Shown here: piece by piece, positions 22,611 through 35,277 of the stretch
Layout of the letters: each line of letters begins with the position of its first letter
Position numbering within the stretch: position 1 is the stretch's first letter
Source of the DNA: Cephalopachus bancanus
Lineage: Eukaryota > Chordata > Mammalia > Primates > Tarsiidae
Direction of reading: 5' to 3'
Assembly (NCBI GenBank): GCA_027257055.1
Contig: JAPVLO010000059.1
Span: 1,550,001-1,614,000, forward strand
DNA length: 64,000 nucleotides
Position numbers and translations under genes: made by a program
Notes under the pieces: model-generated
Database searches by the model: none
Told to the model about the DNA's origin: nothing
Seen by the model: the letters and a program-made list of their open reading frames with translations, nothing else

Positions 22611-22911
22611 AAGAGGGCAAGAGTCTCTAATTTTTCTCAGTAGGGGCATGGAAGCTGACAATCCCACTGATAGGAGACAGTGGATTGCTTACTCTTAGGA
22701 TCTGAGGGTTATTTTTTTTCCCAAAAAGGACCTTTGAGTATATAAAGAGCCATATCAATGTGGCCTGCAAGAGGGCTAGAAGGCTCCCATTCTCTAAATC
22801 CCAGCCAGATGATCCAGGAGGCAAGGACTAAAGCCAGGGGCCTGCTTTCTTCCTTTCCACTGGTGACACCCTAACCCCCCATCACAGAAGACAATGGTTA
22901 AGGGTTAGAAG

Positions 22912-23150
22912 GAAAAAAAGACACTTCAGGAAGGTCTTTTTGAGTAGGTGACAGTTGAGTTAAATCCTGAATGGAGGGAGAAAGGAAGGGAGAACATTCC
23001 AGGCAGAAGGGAACAAGAAGTACCAGGGCCCTGAGCTGAGATGGGATAGTGTTTGATGGGATCCTATAACAGTAGGGAAACAGGAAGGCTAGAATCGAGA
23101 GAGTGGGACACTGTCATTGGAGAGGAGACTGGATTTGATTCTAAGTCCTT
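22912..23150 (-). repeat. L2 LINE remnant, antisense
   Basis: GTGACAGTTGAGTTAAATCC, AGAACATTCCAGGCAGAAGG and AGTACCAGGGCCCTGAGC are the reverse of the L2 3' region. Confidence 0.7.
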
Positions 23151-23264
23151 TACTGTAGCCTTCACGGCCTCATGTGATCAGGCCCTCACTCACTCTCCAA
23201 AGAGTAGAAGAAAGATGTGAACTGGCTTCCAATGTAAAATGATTGTAACCTTAACACATTTTCT

Positions 23265-23569
23265 TTTCTTTTATTTTCTTTTTTTTTTTTTGAGGTGGAG
23301 TCTCACTCTGTCGCCCAGGCTGGAGTGCAGTGGCACACTCATGGCCACGCCAGCATCGACCTGCTGGGCTCTGGCAGTCCTTCCACCTCAGGCTTCCAAG
23401 TAGTCAGAACTACAGGCATGAGCTACCATGCCTGGCTAATTTTTTATTTATTGAAGAGATGAGGTCTGGCCTAGTGCCCCGGCTGGTCTCGAACTCGCGG
23501 GCTCAGGCAATCCACTCACCTCGGCCTCCCAAAGTGCTGGGATTATAGGCTGTGCCACCAAGCCTGGTC
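23265..23569 (-). mobile_element. Strepsirrhine-type Alu SINE, antisense
   Basis: A T run, then GAGTCTCACTCTGTCGCCC, CGACCTGCTGGGCTC, TTTTTTATTTATTGAAGAGA and GTGCTGGGATTATAGGC. The perfect duplication AACACATTTTCT lies at 23253-23264 and 23570-23581. Confidence 0.92.
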
Positions 23570-23581
23570 AACACATTTTCT

Positions 23582-24728
23582 ATTTTAATGTATTCGTTTT
23601 CATTTATGACCTTGGGTGAGTTTGAGGGTATAGATATGTATTTTAAGAGTCATAGTCAGCAGTTGACATATTATTTTCTATATAAGGAAGTTATATTTTT
23701 ACCTGCAGTATCATAGGTCTTGCTCAGAACGAAGAGAGTTATTGGGTTTTACTGAAAATGCATTTCTTTTAAATTTTTGTACCACTTTTAATTTCCATTG
23801 AATCTTATTCTTTTAAAGAATTAAGGAAATTAAAACTAACCACATACAAGATCTTCCACCTTAAAAGAAAAAAGTGCCCTGAAAGATAACGGATCCTTGA
23901 GAGGAAAGTAATAAAGCAAAACTTGAATAGGGATGCCAAAGATAAATGCTGATTCACTCCATTAGGCATATTTTTAATTTAAAACTGGTAATTCTGGAAT
24001 CTGCAGGAGCCACAAGAGATTAGATAAGAAGGAGGGCAGAGTTCTAACAGTAGCCCAGGGCTCAACAGTGCCAAGACTGGTCTTCTGCCTGTTAGAAAAC
24101 TTCCCTTTCCTGTAGCTATGATTCTAGCTTATCATTTCTGATTTTAAAAAATGATTCAAGCAATATGATTGGCTTCCACTTCTTCAAAGCAACACCACAC
24201 CATCAATTTGCTCAGAATGCCAGCAGTTCTAAACTTTTTTGTGGGCTTTGTTGGAATAATATGTAGCACTTTATCAGAGGAAAATTGGTGAGAACATCTA
24301 ATTACATTCAAAGTTATTTTTGCCTGTCTTAAAGGAATGAAAATGATCTGCTGGTTTTTATAGACCTTCTTGACCTAAAGATATCTGCTGGCAGAAAGAG
24401 AATCCTCAGTTGGGTTCTTTTAATGCTTTAATTATTACATGATCTATCATCTTATGCATTGACTCTCACACTCTGAAAAATCTCTTAAATACGCATTAAA
24501 ATTGATTGACTAATCCTAGACCATAGGGTAACTCTTGGAGGGCATGTAATTGTGTGTGTGGGCACAGGGGGTTAGACAAGAATGACAGAGTCAACTACTT
24601 CATAGTGGGATAAGGTGAGAAATCAATTTGGCCATAGGTACAGTTGACATAGCACTGCCGACTTGCACAGAATTCAGCCATGTGCCTGCTTGTTCTTGAA
24701 CCAGTTTTATTGCTTCAGATTCACCATC
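23582..24728. other. Unique or unclassified DNA
   Basis: AT-rich sequence without recognised repeats or genes. Confidence 0.45.
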
Positions 24729-24822
24729 AGCTCCTATGGGGCAGGTATGAACTTCATTTACTGTGCTTAAGACAGTTTTTGGCTCAAAGTGGAATCTCAA
24801 TAAATAGCTAGTGATTGAGTTC
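24729..24822 (+). repeat. L2 LINE 3' end
   Basis: CCTATGGGGCAGGTATGAAC, CTTCATTTACTGTGCTTAAG and GTGGAATCTCAATAAATAGC follow the final L2 block. Confidence 0.5.
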
Positions 24823-25720
24823 TAGAACCTCAAGGCTAAAAATGTCCCTAAGGAGGCAAACAGTCAATGCCCTTGTTATAGCAAGTAAGGGAACCCCATT
24901 GCAAGTTCCCCTTTGGAGACAAAGTGCCCTTTTAAGTGTGCTTTCACAGTTTTGAGCTCAAAGTTTTGAGTTCAGGTTGGAATTCAGATGGATGTTTTCT
25001 CTCTTCTTTCCCTCTTGCCTTTCTTTACTCCGGGGCTTCTCCTGCCTCAGACTTCTCCAAATGATATGCAGGATGACTTTGAGGAGACTCAAGTCTACAT
25101 TACCACAGCCAATGGCTTCTCACTTGGGGTTCATGCACTAAATTTTAGGAAGAACTCTCATTGGATGAGCTGGGGTCACATGCCCAGAATGTAGTCTTCG
25201 GATGAGATTGACAACTCCAAATTCAAATACCTACCACACCCCATCCTATACTCTGTGTGATTTCTCAATTAGTTCCAAATGTTTTGAAATCTAGGAACTA
25301 AAGGTAGACTGTTAGTGAAAAATCCCTTATCTCTAGGGGAATCTCTAACTGAAAAGTCTTGAACAAAGTCCTCGATTCCAAGAATGCAATTTCTAATCTG
25401 ATGTCAAGAATGCAATATCTAATGCATTACCATCCAAGGTTGATTAGTTGTGATTCACCCCTGGTCATTTAATGTAGTTTCAGCTTACAGGGAAATATTC
25501 AATCTGTAACTGTCGCTGTGTAAGGAAATGGGATAGCCGTCTCTCTTTAGTAGGGTTGTTGTGAAAATGGGTAAAATGACTGAAAGCACAAGAATCAACA
25601 AACTGACTTTTTTGCTGAAGTTAGTGAAGAAGCAAGAGTTTCATTACAATTCTTTCCTTCAGTTGGCTAGAGTTTATGCAGAGGGAGAATGTTTCTAGAC
25701 ACCCACCATTTTTAGTGTAA
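24823..25720. other. Unique or unclassified DNA
   Basis: A 68-codon plus ORF at 24988-25194 starts with a hydrophobic stretch but has no downstream match that I recognise. Otherwise featureless. Confidence 0.4.
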
Positions 25721-25721
25721 A

Positions 25722-25930
25722 AGCAAGTGCAGGCTCCAGAGTCAGACTGCCTGGACTTGAACCCTGACTCTCCAAGTATAGCCTGGGAGTCCTTTGGCAA
25801 GTCACACAGCTGTCTTAAGCCTCAGTTTCCACATCTGAAAATGAGGGGTGTTGTGGTGTTTAATTGAGATAAAGTCTGTAAAGTACTTAGTATAACTTGC
25901 CTATAGTAAGCTTTCCATAAGTGATATCAT
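25722..25930 (+). repeat. MIR SINE
   Basis: CAGACTGCCTGGACTTGAAC, TTTGGCAAGTCACACAGC, CAGTTTCCACATCTGAAAAT and AAGTACTTAGTATAACTTGC: a nearly complete MIR in sense. Confidence 0.8.
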
Positions 25931-26205
25931 TAAGAATTATTAATAATAAAGTGTCCTCCATGTGGTGGTCTTCATCACTCACTTCCTGAAATAATGATCT
26001 GGTTAGCCAGTGTGGCCTCTTAAAGTCAGGGATGATGGCCAGGAAGAGGAGAACCAACTCTCTAGATTACATGCAGCAATGATTCTTTTGTTGTTTAAGC
26101 CTATGATGAAATAATTGAACACCCAGCCATCAATTACACTAATATCAATCTCTTCCTTCCTTTTCAACTCCCCTTTTTTGCTAAATTAAAAATTTTTCAC
26201 TTATC

Positions 26206-27517
26206 TGATTTATTCTGTGTCCTTTTAATGGTAAACTATAACACGCATACAGAAAAATGTAGAAACTATATATACAGCTTACAGAATTAATATAAAGCAA
26301 ACACATTTTGCCACCACCCATGGCAAAGAACAGAACATTGCCAGTCTCTCCCACCCTCCCAGCCCATTCCACATTCCCCTTCCCAGTTACAGCCCACAAG
26401 CTGCCTCCCAAACACAGGTAGTCATTGACCTGACTTTTATCATAATTGCTTCCTTGTTTTCCCTTATAATTTCACATTTTAAATGAATGTATCTCTAATC
26501 ACTACATTTAATTTTGCCTGTTTTTTAACTTTATGTGAATACAATCACACAGTATGTATCCTTTTGAGTGTTTCTGTTGTTCGGCATTCTTGCAAACACT
26601 TGATATTGTCAGTCTTTTTAAACTGAGGCTACTGTTGTGAGTATGTAGCAGTTTTTTACTGTCTTTTAAGCTTACATTTTCCTGATGACTAAAGATTATT
26701 AGCCATTTTAATATCTATTTTTGTGTGAAATGTCTGTTCAAGTCTTTGTGTATTTTCTACTGGGCTGTTGGCTTTTTCTCATTGATTTGTAAGGGCTCCC
26801 TTTTCTTTTTTTTAAGTTGGCTACTGGATGCTGGTTCTTTGTTGATTATATATATATATATGGCAAATACCCCTTCTCCCCTCTGTGCTTGCCTCTCTTA
26901 ATGATAACTTTTGATGAACAGAAGTTCTTAAGTTGAATGTAGTCCAATATATCAATCTTTTTTTGTGGGAGAAACTTTCAAAAGTATTTTCCTACAGCAG
27001 GATTGTGAAGATATTCTACTTAATATTATCTTCAAGAGCATTCAAGTTTTACTTCACAGTTTGAATTACAACCCACCTGGAATTGACTTTTGCATGTGGC
27101 ATGAGGTAGGGTTTCATCTCATTAGTTTTCTACATGGGTATCCAATTTTCCCAGAACCATCTATTAAAAAGACTTTCCTTTCCTCATGACTCTGTGGTGT
27201 GATTTCTATTATAAACCAAGTGTTCATATATACCTAAATTTGTTCTTGAGTTCTCCATTTTCTATCAGTCTATTTATCCTTGTACTGATACCATGCTCTC
27301 TTAACTATTATAGCCTTCCAATAAGTCTTGATATCCTATAGAGTAAGCCCCTTCAATGCTTTTAGTCTTGTTCTTTTGAGTCTCTAGCTCTATTGACATA
27401 AGCATTTTAGAACCAATTTGTCAATTTTTACCAAAGCCAAAGGGAATTTTTATCTGAGTTGTATTGATTTTATAGGTCAATTTAAGAAAAATTGAGTCTT
27501 AACAAAATTGGGGTCAT
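26206..27517 (-). mobile_element. Old L1 (L1M-like), antisense, segment 1
   Basis: Read on the minus strand this is the 3' part of a diverged L1. Plus-strand markers are ACACAGTATGTATCCTTTTG, GGATGCTGGTTCTTTG, GTAGGGTTTCATCTCATTAG and CTTGTACTGATACCATGCTC. There are many stops in all frames. A sense L1 is inserted at 27518, after TGGGGTCATTC. Confidence 0.75.
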
Positions 27518-27615
27518 TCTGCAGAAAAAGCTTTTGACAAAATCTAGCACCAGCATCTCTTCTTGATTAAAAAAAAAACTTTGAACACCTAGGCATAGAG
27601 GTAACATACATCAAA

Positions 27616-28261
27616 ATGGTAAGAGCCATCTATGATAAACCCACAGTCAACATATTGCTAAGTGGAGAGAAACTGGAAGCATTTCCCCAGAAAACCAGGA
27701 CAAGACAAGGATATCCACTCTCACCCCTCCTATTCAACATAGTATTGGAAGTCATAGTTAAAAGAATCAGACAAGAGAAAGAAATCAGGGGTATCTAAAC
27801 TAGGAAAAGAGGAAGTCAAGTTATCCCTCTTTGCTGATGATATGATCCTATACCTTGAAAATCCAAGAGAATCTGTCAAAAACCTCTTTGCACTGATAAA
27901 GAACTTTGGCAAAGTATCAGGATACAGAATTAATGTGCAAAAGACAGTTATATTTTTATACACTAGCAACAAACAGGCAGAGAACCAAATAAAAAGCATG
28001 ATCCCATTCACAATAGTCACCATAAAAATAAAATACATTGGCATCTTCCTAACCAGAGAAGTGAAACACCTTTACAACAAAACACTGCTCAAAGAATTCA
28101 AAGAAGACACAAACAAATGGAAAAATATTCCATACTCATGTATTGGGAAAAACAAGATGTCCATCCTACCCAAGGCAATCTACAGATTCAATGCAATACC
28201 CATTAAATTACCAACATCATTCTTCTCAGACCTGGAAATGACAGTACAGAAATTCATATGA
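27616..28261 (+). pseudogene. L1 ORF2 reverse-transcriptase remnant
   Basis: Two open pieces, 27616-27798 and 27842-28261, lie in different frames and encode the ORF2 RT palm and thumb of a LINE-1. The first has [18 protein letters not shown]. The catalytic FADDMI motif falls at the break (about 27828-27845), and the second piece continues [13 protein letters not shown] to the [11 protein letters not shown] region. LINE-1 ORF2 protein normally nicks target DNA and copies L1 RNA by target-primed reverse transcription. With its 5' part missing and a frameshift beside the active site, this copy cannot make the enzyme. Further ORF2 pieces are at 29179-29472 and 29453-29677. Confidence 0.85.
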
Positions 28262-28796
28262 AATAAATAAACAACTGCAAATAGCCAAGACAATCCTCAG
28301 CAAAAGAAACAAAGCAGGAGGTATCACATTTCTGGGACTTTTAACTTTACTATAAGGCTACAATAATCAAAACAGTCTGGTATTGGTACAAGAACAGGCA
28401 TAAAGACCAATGGAACAGGATAGAGATTCTGGAAGCAAAACCTCAATTTCTCAACCAACTTAACTTTGGCAAAGATTCCTCCAACAAACACTGGAGAGAG
28501 GAGAACCTATTCATTAAATGGTGCTGGGAAAACTGACTGAGCATATGCAGAAGAATGAAACAAGTCCCCTACCTATCACCATACACAAAAATCAACTCTA
28601 AGTGGATCAAAGACCTAAATGTTAAACCTCAAACTATAAGAATCTTATAAAATGCAGTAGACACCCTTATGAAAATTGGAATAGGCAACCAATACCTGAT
28701 TGAAATCCCAGCAGCCTATGCCATAAGAGATAAGATTGACAAGTGGGACCTCATCCAACTGAAAAGTTTCTGAAAAGCAAAAGAAATCATTAAGAA

Positions 28797-28910
28797 TGTG
28801 GGAAGGGCAACCCCCTCGGGTCCCTCCCACTGTGGGAGCTTTTCTGTCCTCTCAATAAATCCTGCTTTTCCAAAAAAAAAAAAAGAAAGAAAAAAAGAAA
28901 GAAAGAAAAT
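28797..28910 (+). mobile_element. Retrocopied LTR (R/U5-like) end with poly(A) tail
   Basis: It breaks the L1 between TCATTAAGAATG and GAGATAGGCCACAGAATG, where the L1 sequence is normally continuous. The insert reads CCCTCGGGTCCCTCCCACTG, GTGGGAGCTTTTCTGTCC and CTCAATAAATCCTGCTTTTCC, then an A/GAAA-rich tail. AATAAA plus a TGCTTTTCC end is typical of a class I endogenous retrovirus LTR transcript end. The tail and short flanking AAGAATG/AAAATGG suggest L1-mediated retrotransposition of a short RNA 3' end. No retroviral coding sequence is present. Confidence 0.6.
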
Positions 28911-30023
28911 GGAGAGATAGGCCACAGAATGGGAAAAAAATATTTGCCAACTCTATATCTGACAAAGGCCTAACATCTAGGATCTACAAGGAACTCAAAT
29001 GTGTGAAAGGAAAAAAAACCAAGCAGCCCTATTAAAAAGTGGGCAAAATATATGAATAGACACTTCTCAAAAGAAGGCATACAAGTAGCCAACAGAGCCA
29101 TAAAAAATACTCAGCCTCACTAATCATAAAAAAATGCAAATCAAAACCACAATGAGATAATACCTTACTCCAATCAGGATGGCCATCATTAATAACTCAA
29201 AAAACAACGGATGCTGGAGAAGGTGCAGAGAAAAGGGAATGCTTCTACACTATTGGTGGGAATGTAAGCTAGTGCAACCTCTGCAGAAAACAGTGTGGCA
29301 ATTTCTAAAAGATTTAAATATCAACCTTCCATATGACCAGGTAATCCTCCTTCTGGGAATATACCCAGAGGAACTCCAATCATTCTCTAAAAAAGATACC
29401 TATGCATACATATTTATTGCAGCATTATTCACAATAGCAAAAACATGTAACCATGCTGCCCATCAAAACTGAACGAGATAAAAGAAAAATATGGTACATA
29501 TACATGACAGAATATTATTCAGCCGTAAATAAGAACAAAATAATGTACTTCATAGCAACTTGGATGGATTTACTCAGTGATCTATCCCAGAAACAAAGAA
29601 CTGAGTACCACATGTTCTCACTCATAAGTGGACCCCAAATATTTATCATAATACTACATGAAAGAGATTGGCAGTAGCAGATCACTGCCAGGGGCGGGGG
29701 GCACATAACATTAATAAGCGTACCTAATCCCAAACCAGGCAAAGTGAGGACCAATAGGAAGCCCAAACTTCACCAGAACGATGACTACTTATGTACCTAA
29801 TCCTGAATTGTACCCCAATTCAGGAAGTAAATATTCTTCTTATTTATTTAAAATTTAAAAAAAGAAAAAAAAATGGGGTCATTCATCTCTCCATTTATTT
29901 GATTCTTTTTTAATGCTTTCTAATAACATTTAAGTTTTCTAGATGTTTGTGTATCTTTAACTATTCCTAGGCATCTGATTTCTGATGTAACTAGCACTTT
30001 TCATTTTCTAATTGTTGTGGCTA

Positions 30024-30413
<390 letters not shown>

Positions 30414-32364
30414 CTAACTGTTACTCAGTAGACTCTTTTTGGATTTTCTGCATACATCATATTGTCAACAAATAATGACAGTTTTATTCCTTTCTTTCTA
30501 AACCTTCTACCTTTTATTTATTGTTCTTGCTCAACCACACAAGCTAGGACTTCGAGTCTATCATGAAATAGAAGTGCTAATAGTGAATATTCTTACCTCA
30601 TTTACAATCTCAGATGAATAGTGTTCAACATTTATCCTTAAGTATAAACTCCCTTCTACTTTTAGCTTTTCTGGAACTTTTGAATTTATTAAGCTAAAAT
30701 TAATTTGATCAAAAATTTTATCTGCATTCACTGAAGTAATCCTATCATTTTCTCCTTTATTAATCTGGTAAAAGACATTATTTGATAGTTTAATGTGAAA
30801 CTCAAGTTGTATTAGTCATGTATTATCCTTTACATAAACTGTGCTTGTGCACACACAGACACAGGTGCAATCTGTTTCTCATGTATCTGCTATCTTTTGA
30901 GACTTTGACATCTGTAATCCATGTGCTATTTGTCTGTAGTTTTCCTTTCTGTAATGTTCTTGTAAGGTCCATTTGCAATGTAACTCATATGACAAATTGA
31001 GCAACAGAAAAGTCATTTTTTCCTTCTTCTTTGGAAGAATTTGAGTAAGATTCTTATTTATTTATCACTTGTATGATAGAATTAACCAGTAAAGCTATCT
31101 GGGCCCAATGACTTCTTTGTGGGATGGGTTTTAATTCCGGCTCAATTACTTTAATCAAAATCAAATTATTTATATTTTCTTTTTTACCATGTGTCAATTT
31201 GAGTAAACTGTATTTTTAGAAATTTGTCTATTTAATCTAAGTTTTCGAATGTATTGCTCTTACACTGTTCCTTTTAATAACTCATCCATTTTAATGACTG
31301 CAGTATCTACGCAGGCATTTATCTTTTTCTCTTGAATATTGGTTTTTGTGACTTCTCTCTTTTCAAAGAGCCTGCATTTGACTTCACTGATTCTCTCAAT
31401 TGCATTTGTGATTTCTATTTTATTATATTCTAATTTATCTTCATGATCTCATTCCTTTTAATTTTGTGGGTCTTTTTTTAACTTCTCCTGAAAGATGTTT
31501 AACGCATTAACTTTCAGCTTTTATTTTTTTAATAAATACTCATTTAAGTCTTCATTAAAGGTAAATTACCCCCTAAACACACCTATAGATGTATCTGCAA
31601 ATTTGAATTTTCTTATTCTGTTCAATACAGTTTCTAATTTCCACTTCATTTCTTCTTGTTTAGAATGCCTTTAGTCATCTGTTAGTAACACATTCTCTCA
31701 GCTTTTGTCAGAAAATGTGTTTATTTTACCTTCATGAAGAATATTTCAACTGGGTTTGGAAGTCTAGTTTGGCAGTTATTTTCTTTTTACTTTTTAGAGA
31801 TGTAATCCCATGGTCTTCTGTGTCTAAGCATAAATTCTTCAACCCTGATCTTCAACCCCTACTCTGATTTTAGTGTGTTATTGAATTTTTGGATTGGTAC
31901 CTTTATCTGGTGCCTTGAAAAATCCTCAACCATCATCTCTTTAAATACAGCTTCCACTGAAACTCTCTTCTCTCTTGTCATGGAGATGTGAATAAATAAT
32001 GATTAGACTTTCTCGTTATATTCTACATCTTTTGTCCTCTCTCCTACTGCCCCCCACTCTCCAGAAAAGTGCTTCATTCTGTTACTTTCATGTAGCTCAT
32101 CTTTGAGTTTACTCATTCTTTTTGGCTGTGAGAAATCTGCTGCCAAATTCATTCATTAGGTTACTTTATTTTTCAGTTCTAGAATTTTTACTTGGTTCTG
32201 TTTTTCTTTTTGTAATAGATTACAGTTCCTTGATAATTTTTTAAAAAAAATTTATCCTTTCTATCCATAAACAAGATAAACATAGTTATTTTAATATATA
32301 TGTCTTATAATTCCAATTTCTAGGTAACCAGAGATTTTGATCTTATTTTGTCTAATTGTATTTA

Positions 32365-32752
32365 TTTCTGTCTTAGGCAACTCACAACAAAATACCATAG
32401 ATTGGGTGGCTTAAACAATAGAAATTTATTTTTCATAGTTCTAGAGACTGGAAAGTCCAACATCAAGGTGCCAGCAAGGTAAATTCATTCTGAAGCCTTT
32501 TCTCTTGGCTTGTATGTGATTGTCATCTTGCTGTGTGCTCACATGATCCCTTCTTTGAATGAGCACAAAGAGAGAAATCTAGTGTCTCTTCTTCTTATAA
32601 TGACACTAACCCTATCCTGGGGTTCCCCACCCTTATGACTTTATCTAAATCTGCATGCCCCCCAAAGGCCTACCTCTTAATACCATCATATGAAAGTTAG
32701 TACTTCACCACGTAAATTTTGAGGGGACACAATATTCAATCCATATCAACTA
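32365..32752 (-). mobile_element. MLT1A-like MaLR solo LTR, antisense
   Basis: CAAAATACCATAGATTGGGT, GGCTTAAACAATAGAAATTT, GAGACTGGAAAGTCCAACAT, GACACTAACCCTATCCTGG and GGGGACACAATATTCAATCC follow the reverse of an MLT1A LTR from end to end. Confidence 0.85.
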
Positions 32753-32949
32753 GTCTCCACACATGCCTTCTGTGTTTGTGTGTGTGTGGAACAGGGGAGT
32801 GGATTCTGTTTGGAAACAAACTGTAGAAATAATTTAAAAGCTTGATTGTTATTATTTCCTTCCAAAGAGAATTTTTTTAAAGTATTAGAATTGTAGGGTT
32901 CATTTGAGAATTTACTATATAAATAAGGTGAGATGAGCTTCTTGTGAGT

Positions 32950-33536
32950 CCTCTGTTCCCCTAGTAGTGGACATGGTACTTAATGGGTGGTTGTGTATTC
33001 CTTATCCTCCCACCCTCCCTCCATCCTTTAGCAGTGCCCAGCATCTGATGTTTCTGCCTTTGTGTTCATGTGCCCAATGTGTAGGGCCCACTTATAAGTG
33101 AAAACATGAGGTATTCAGTTCTTTGTTTCTGTGATAGTTCACTTAGTAAAATGATCTCCAGCTACATCCATATTGCTGCAAAGGCCATGATTTTGTTCTT
33201 CTTTATGGTTGTATAATATTCCATCATGTATATGTATCACATTTTCTTTATCCAGATCACTTTTGATGAGCATTGGGTTGGTTCCAAGTTTTTGCTATTG
33301 TGAATAGTGCTGCAATGAGCATATGTGTGCAGGTGTCTTTTTAATAGAGTGATTTATGTTCCTCTGAATATATCCCCAGAAATGGGATTGCTGGGTCATA
33401 GGATAGCTCAATTTTTAGTGTTTTAAGGAAATAGTGCACTGCTTTCCACAGAGGTTGAACTAGCTTACACCAATAGTATAGATGCAGTTTCCTTTATTTC
33501 ACAGTCTCACCAACACCTTTTGTCTTTTGACTTTTT
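32950..33536 (-). mobile_element. Second antisense L1, 3' segment
   Basis: On the minus strand this is a 3' UTR and the ORF2 end. Plus-strand markers are GCCCACTTATAAGTGAAAAC, ATTCAGTTCTTTGTTTCTGT, TCCATATTGCTGCAAAGG and GGGATTGCTGGGTCATAGG. It stops at TCTTTTGACTTTTT (33523-33536) and resumes at the duplicated copy at 40571. Confidence 0.85.
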
Positions 33537-33689
33537 TTAAAGATGTGGGGTTAGGTATACAAATGTTGATTATGCAGGTACCCTTGTTGGGTGTGCCCCT
33601 CCCTTCCCTAGCAGTTTCCTTCAGTTGTCAATCCCACCCCCCTCCCCTAGCAGGTTCCCACTACTGCCAATCCCTTTCTTATAGTATTA

Positions 33690-35237
33690 TAATTGTTCAA
33701 GGTCTGCTTATGAGGGAGAACATATGGTACTCTGTTCTTTGTTTCTGTGATAGATCACTGAGTATGATCAACTCTAAATCCATCCAAGTTGCTGCAAAGT
33801 TCATGTTTGTCCTTTTTTATGGCTGCATAATACTCCATTGTGTATATGTCTTTTTTATCAGTCCAGCTTCGATGGGCAGCATGGTTGGTTCCATGTTTTT
33901 GCTATTGTGAATAGAGCTGCAACAAACATATGTGTGCAAGTATCTTTTTTGTAAAATGATTTGAGTTCCTCCGGGTATATTCCCAATATACCCGGGGAAT
34001 AGCTGGGTCATATGGAAGGTCAATTTCTAGTTCTTTCAGAAAATACCACAGTCTTCCAAAGAGGTTGTACTAGTTTGCATTCCCACCAGCAGTGTAGAAG
34101 CATTCCTTTTTCTCTGCATCTTTGCCAGCATCTGTGGTTGTTTGTTTTATTAATGATGGTCATTCTTATTGGGGTTAGGTGGTATCTCAATGTGGTTTTG
34201 GTTTGCATTTCTCTGATGATTAGTGAGGCTGAGGACTTTTTCATGTGTCTTTTGTCTGTCCATATATCTTCCTTTGAGAAGTGTCTATTCCTGTCTTTTG
34301 CCCACTTTTTAATGGGGCTGTTTGTTTTTCTCCTTTTGAGTTTGAGGACGTTTGAGTACCTCGTAGGTCCTAGATGTTAGGGCTTTGTCAGATATACATT
34401 TGTTGCCAACTGTATATTTTTTCCCATTCTGTGGGGCTGTCTCCCTGCTCTCTTGATGGTTTCTTTTGTTTTGCAAAAGAAGCTTGTCAATATGATCAGG
34501 TCCCACTTGTCTACCTTATTTCTTATGGTATGGGCACTTAGGGCCCTGATTAGGAATTGGTTGCCAGTCCCAATTTCCATAAGGGTATTTCCTGCATTTT
34601 CTAAGATTCTTATAGTTTGAGGTTTTAGGGTTTAGGTCTTTGATCCATTTACAGTTAATTTTTGTGTATGGTGTTAGGTAGGGGGTCCTGTTTCAATCTT
34701 CTGCATGTGATAAGCCAGTTTTCCCAGCACCACCTACTGAATAGGTTCTTCTCTTCCCAGTGGTTGGAGGCTTTGTCAAAAATGAGTTGGTTGAGAAATT
34801 GAGACTTTGCTTCTGGAATCTCTATCCCGTTTCGTTGGTCTATATGCCTGTTCTTGTACCAATACCAGGCTGTTTTGATTACTGTAGCCTTATAGTAAAA
34901 TTTGAAATCTAGAAGTGTGATGCTCCCTACTTTTTTTTCTTTTGTTAAGGATTGTTTTGTCTGTTCATGGTCGTTTATGTTTCCATATGAATTTCTGTAT
35001 TGTCATTTCCATGTCTGAGAAGAATGATGTTGGTGATTTAATGGATATTGCATTGAATCTGTACATTGCCTTTGGTAGGATTTTTAACAACATTTTAACA
35101 ACATTGATTCTTCCTATCCATGATCATGGAATATTTTTCCATTTGTTTGTGTCTTCTTGGATTTCTTTGAGCAGTGTTTTGTTGCTCTTATTGTAAAGGT
35201 CATTCACTTCTCTGATTAGGAAAATGCCAGGGATTTC

Positions 35238-35277
<40 letters not shown>

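Larger units (their letters stand above)
27518..29872 (+). mobile_element. 5'-truncated L1 in sense, nested in old L1
   Basis: It starts inside ORF2 with CAGAAAAAGCTTTTGAC (RT domain) and runs to an A-rich tail. The target duplication TGGGGTCATTC occurs just before it (about 27507-27517) and just after it (about 29873-29883), which shows it landed in the old antisense L1. It is interrupted at about 28797-28910 by a short LTR-derived insert. Confidence 0.88.
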
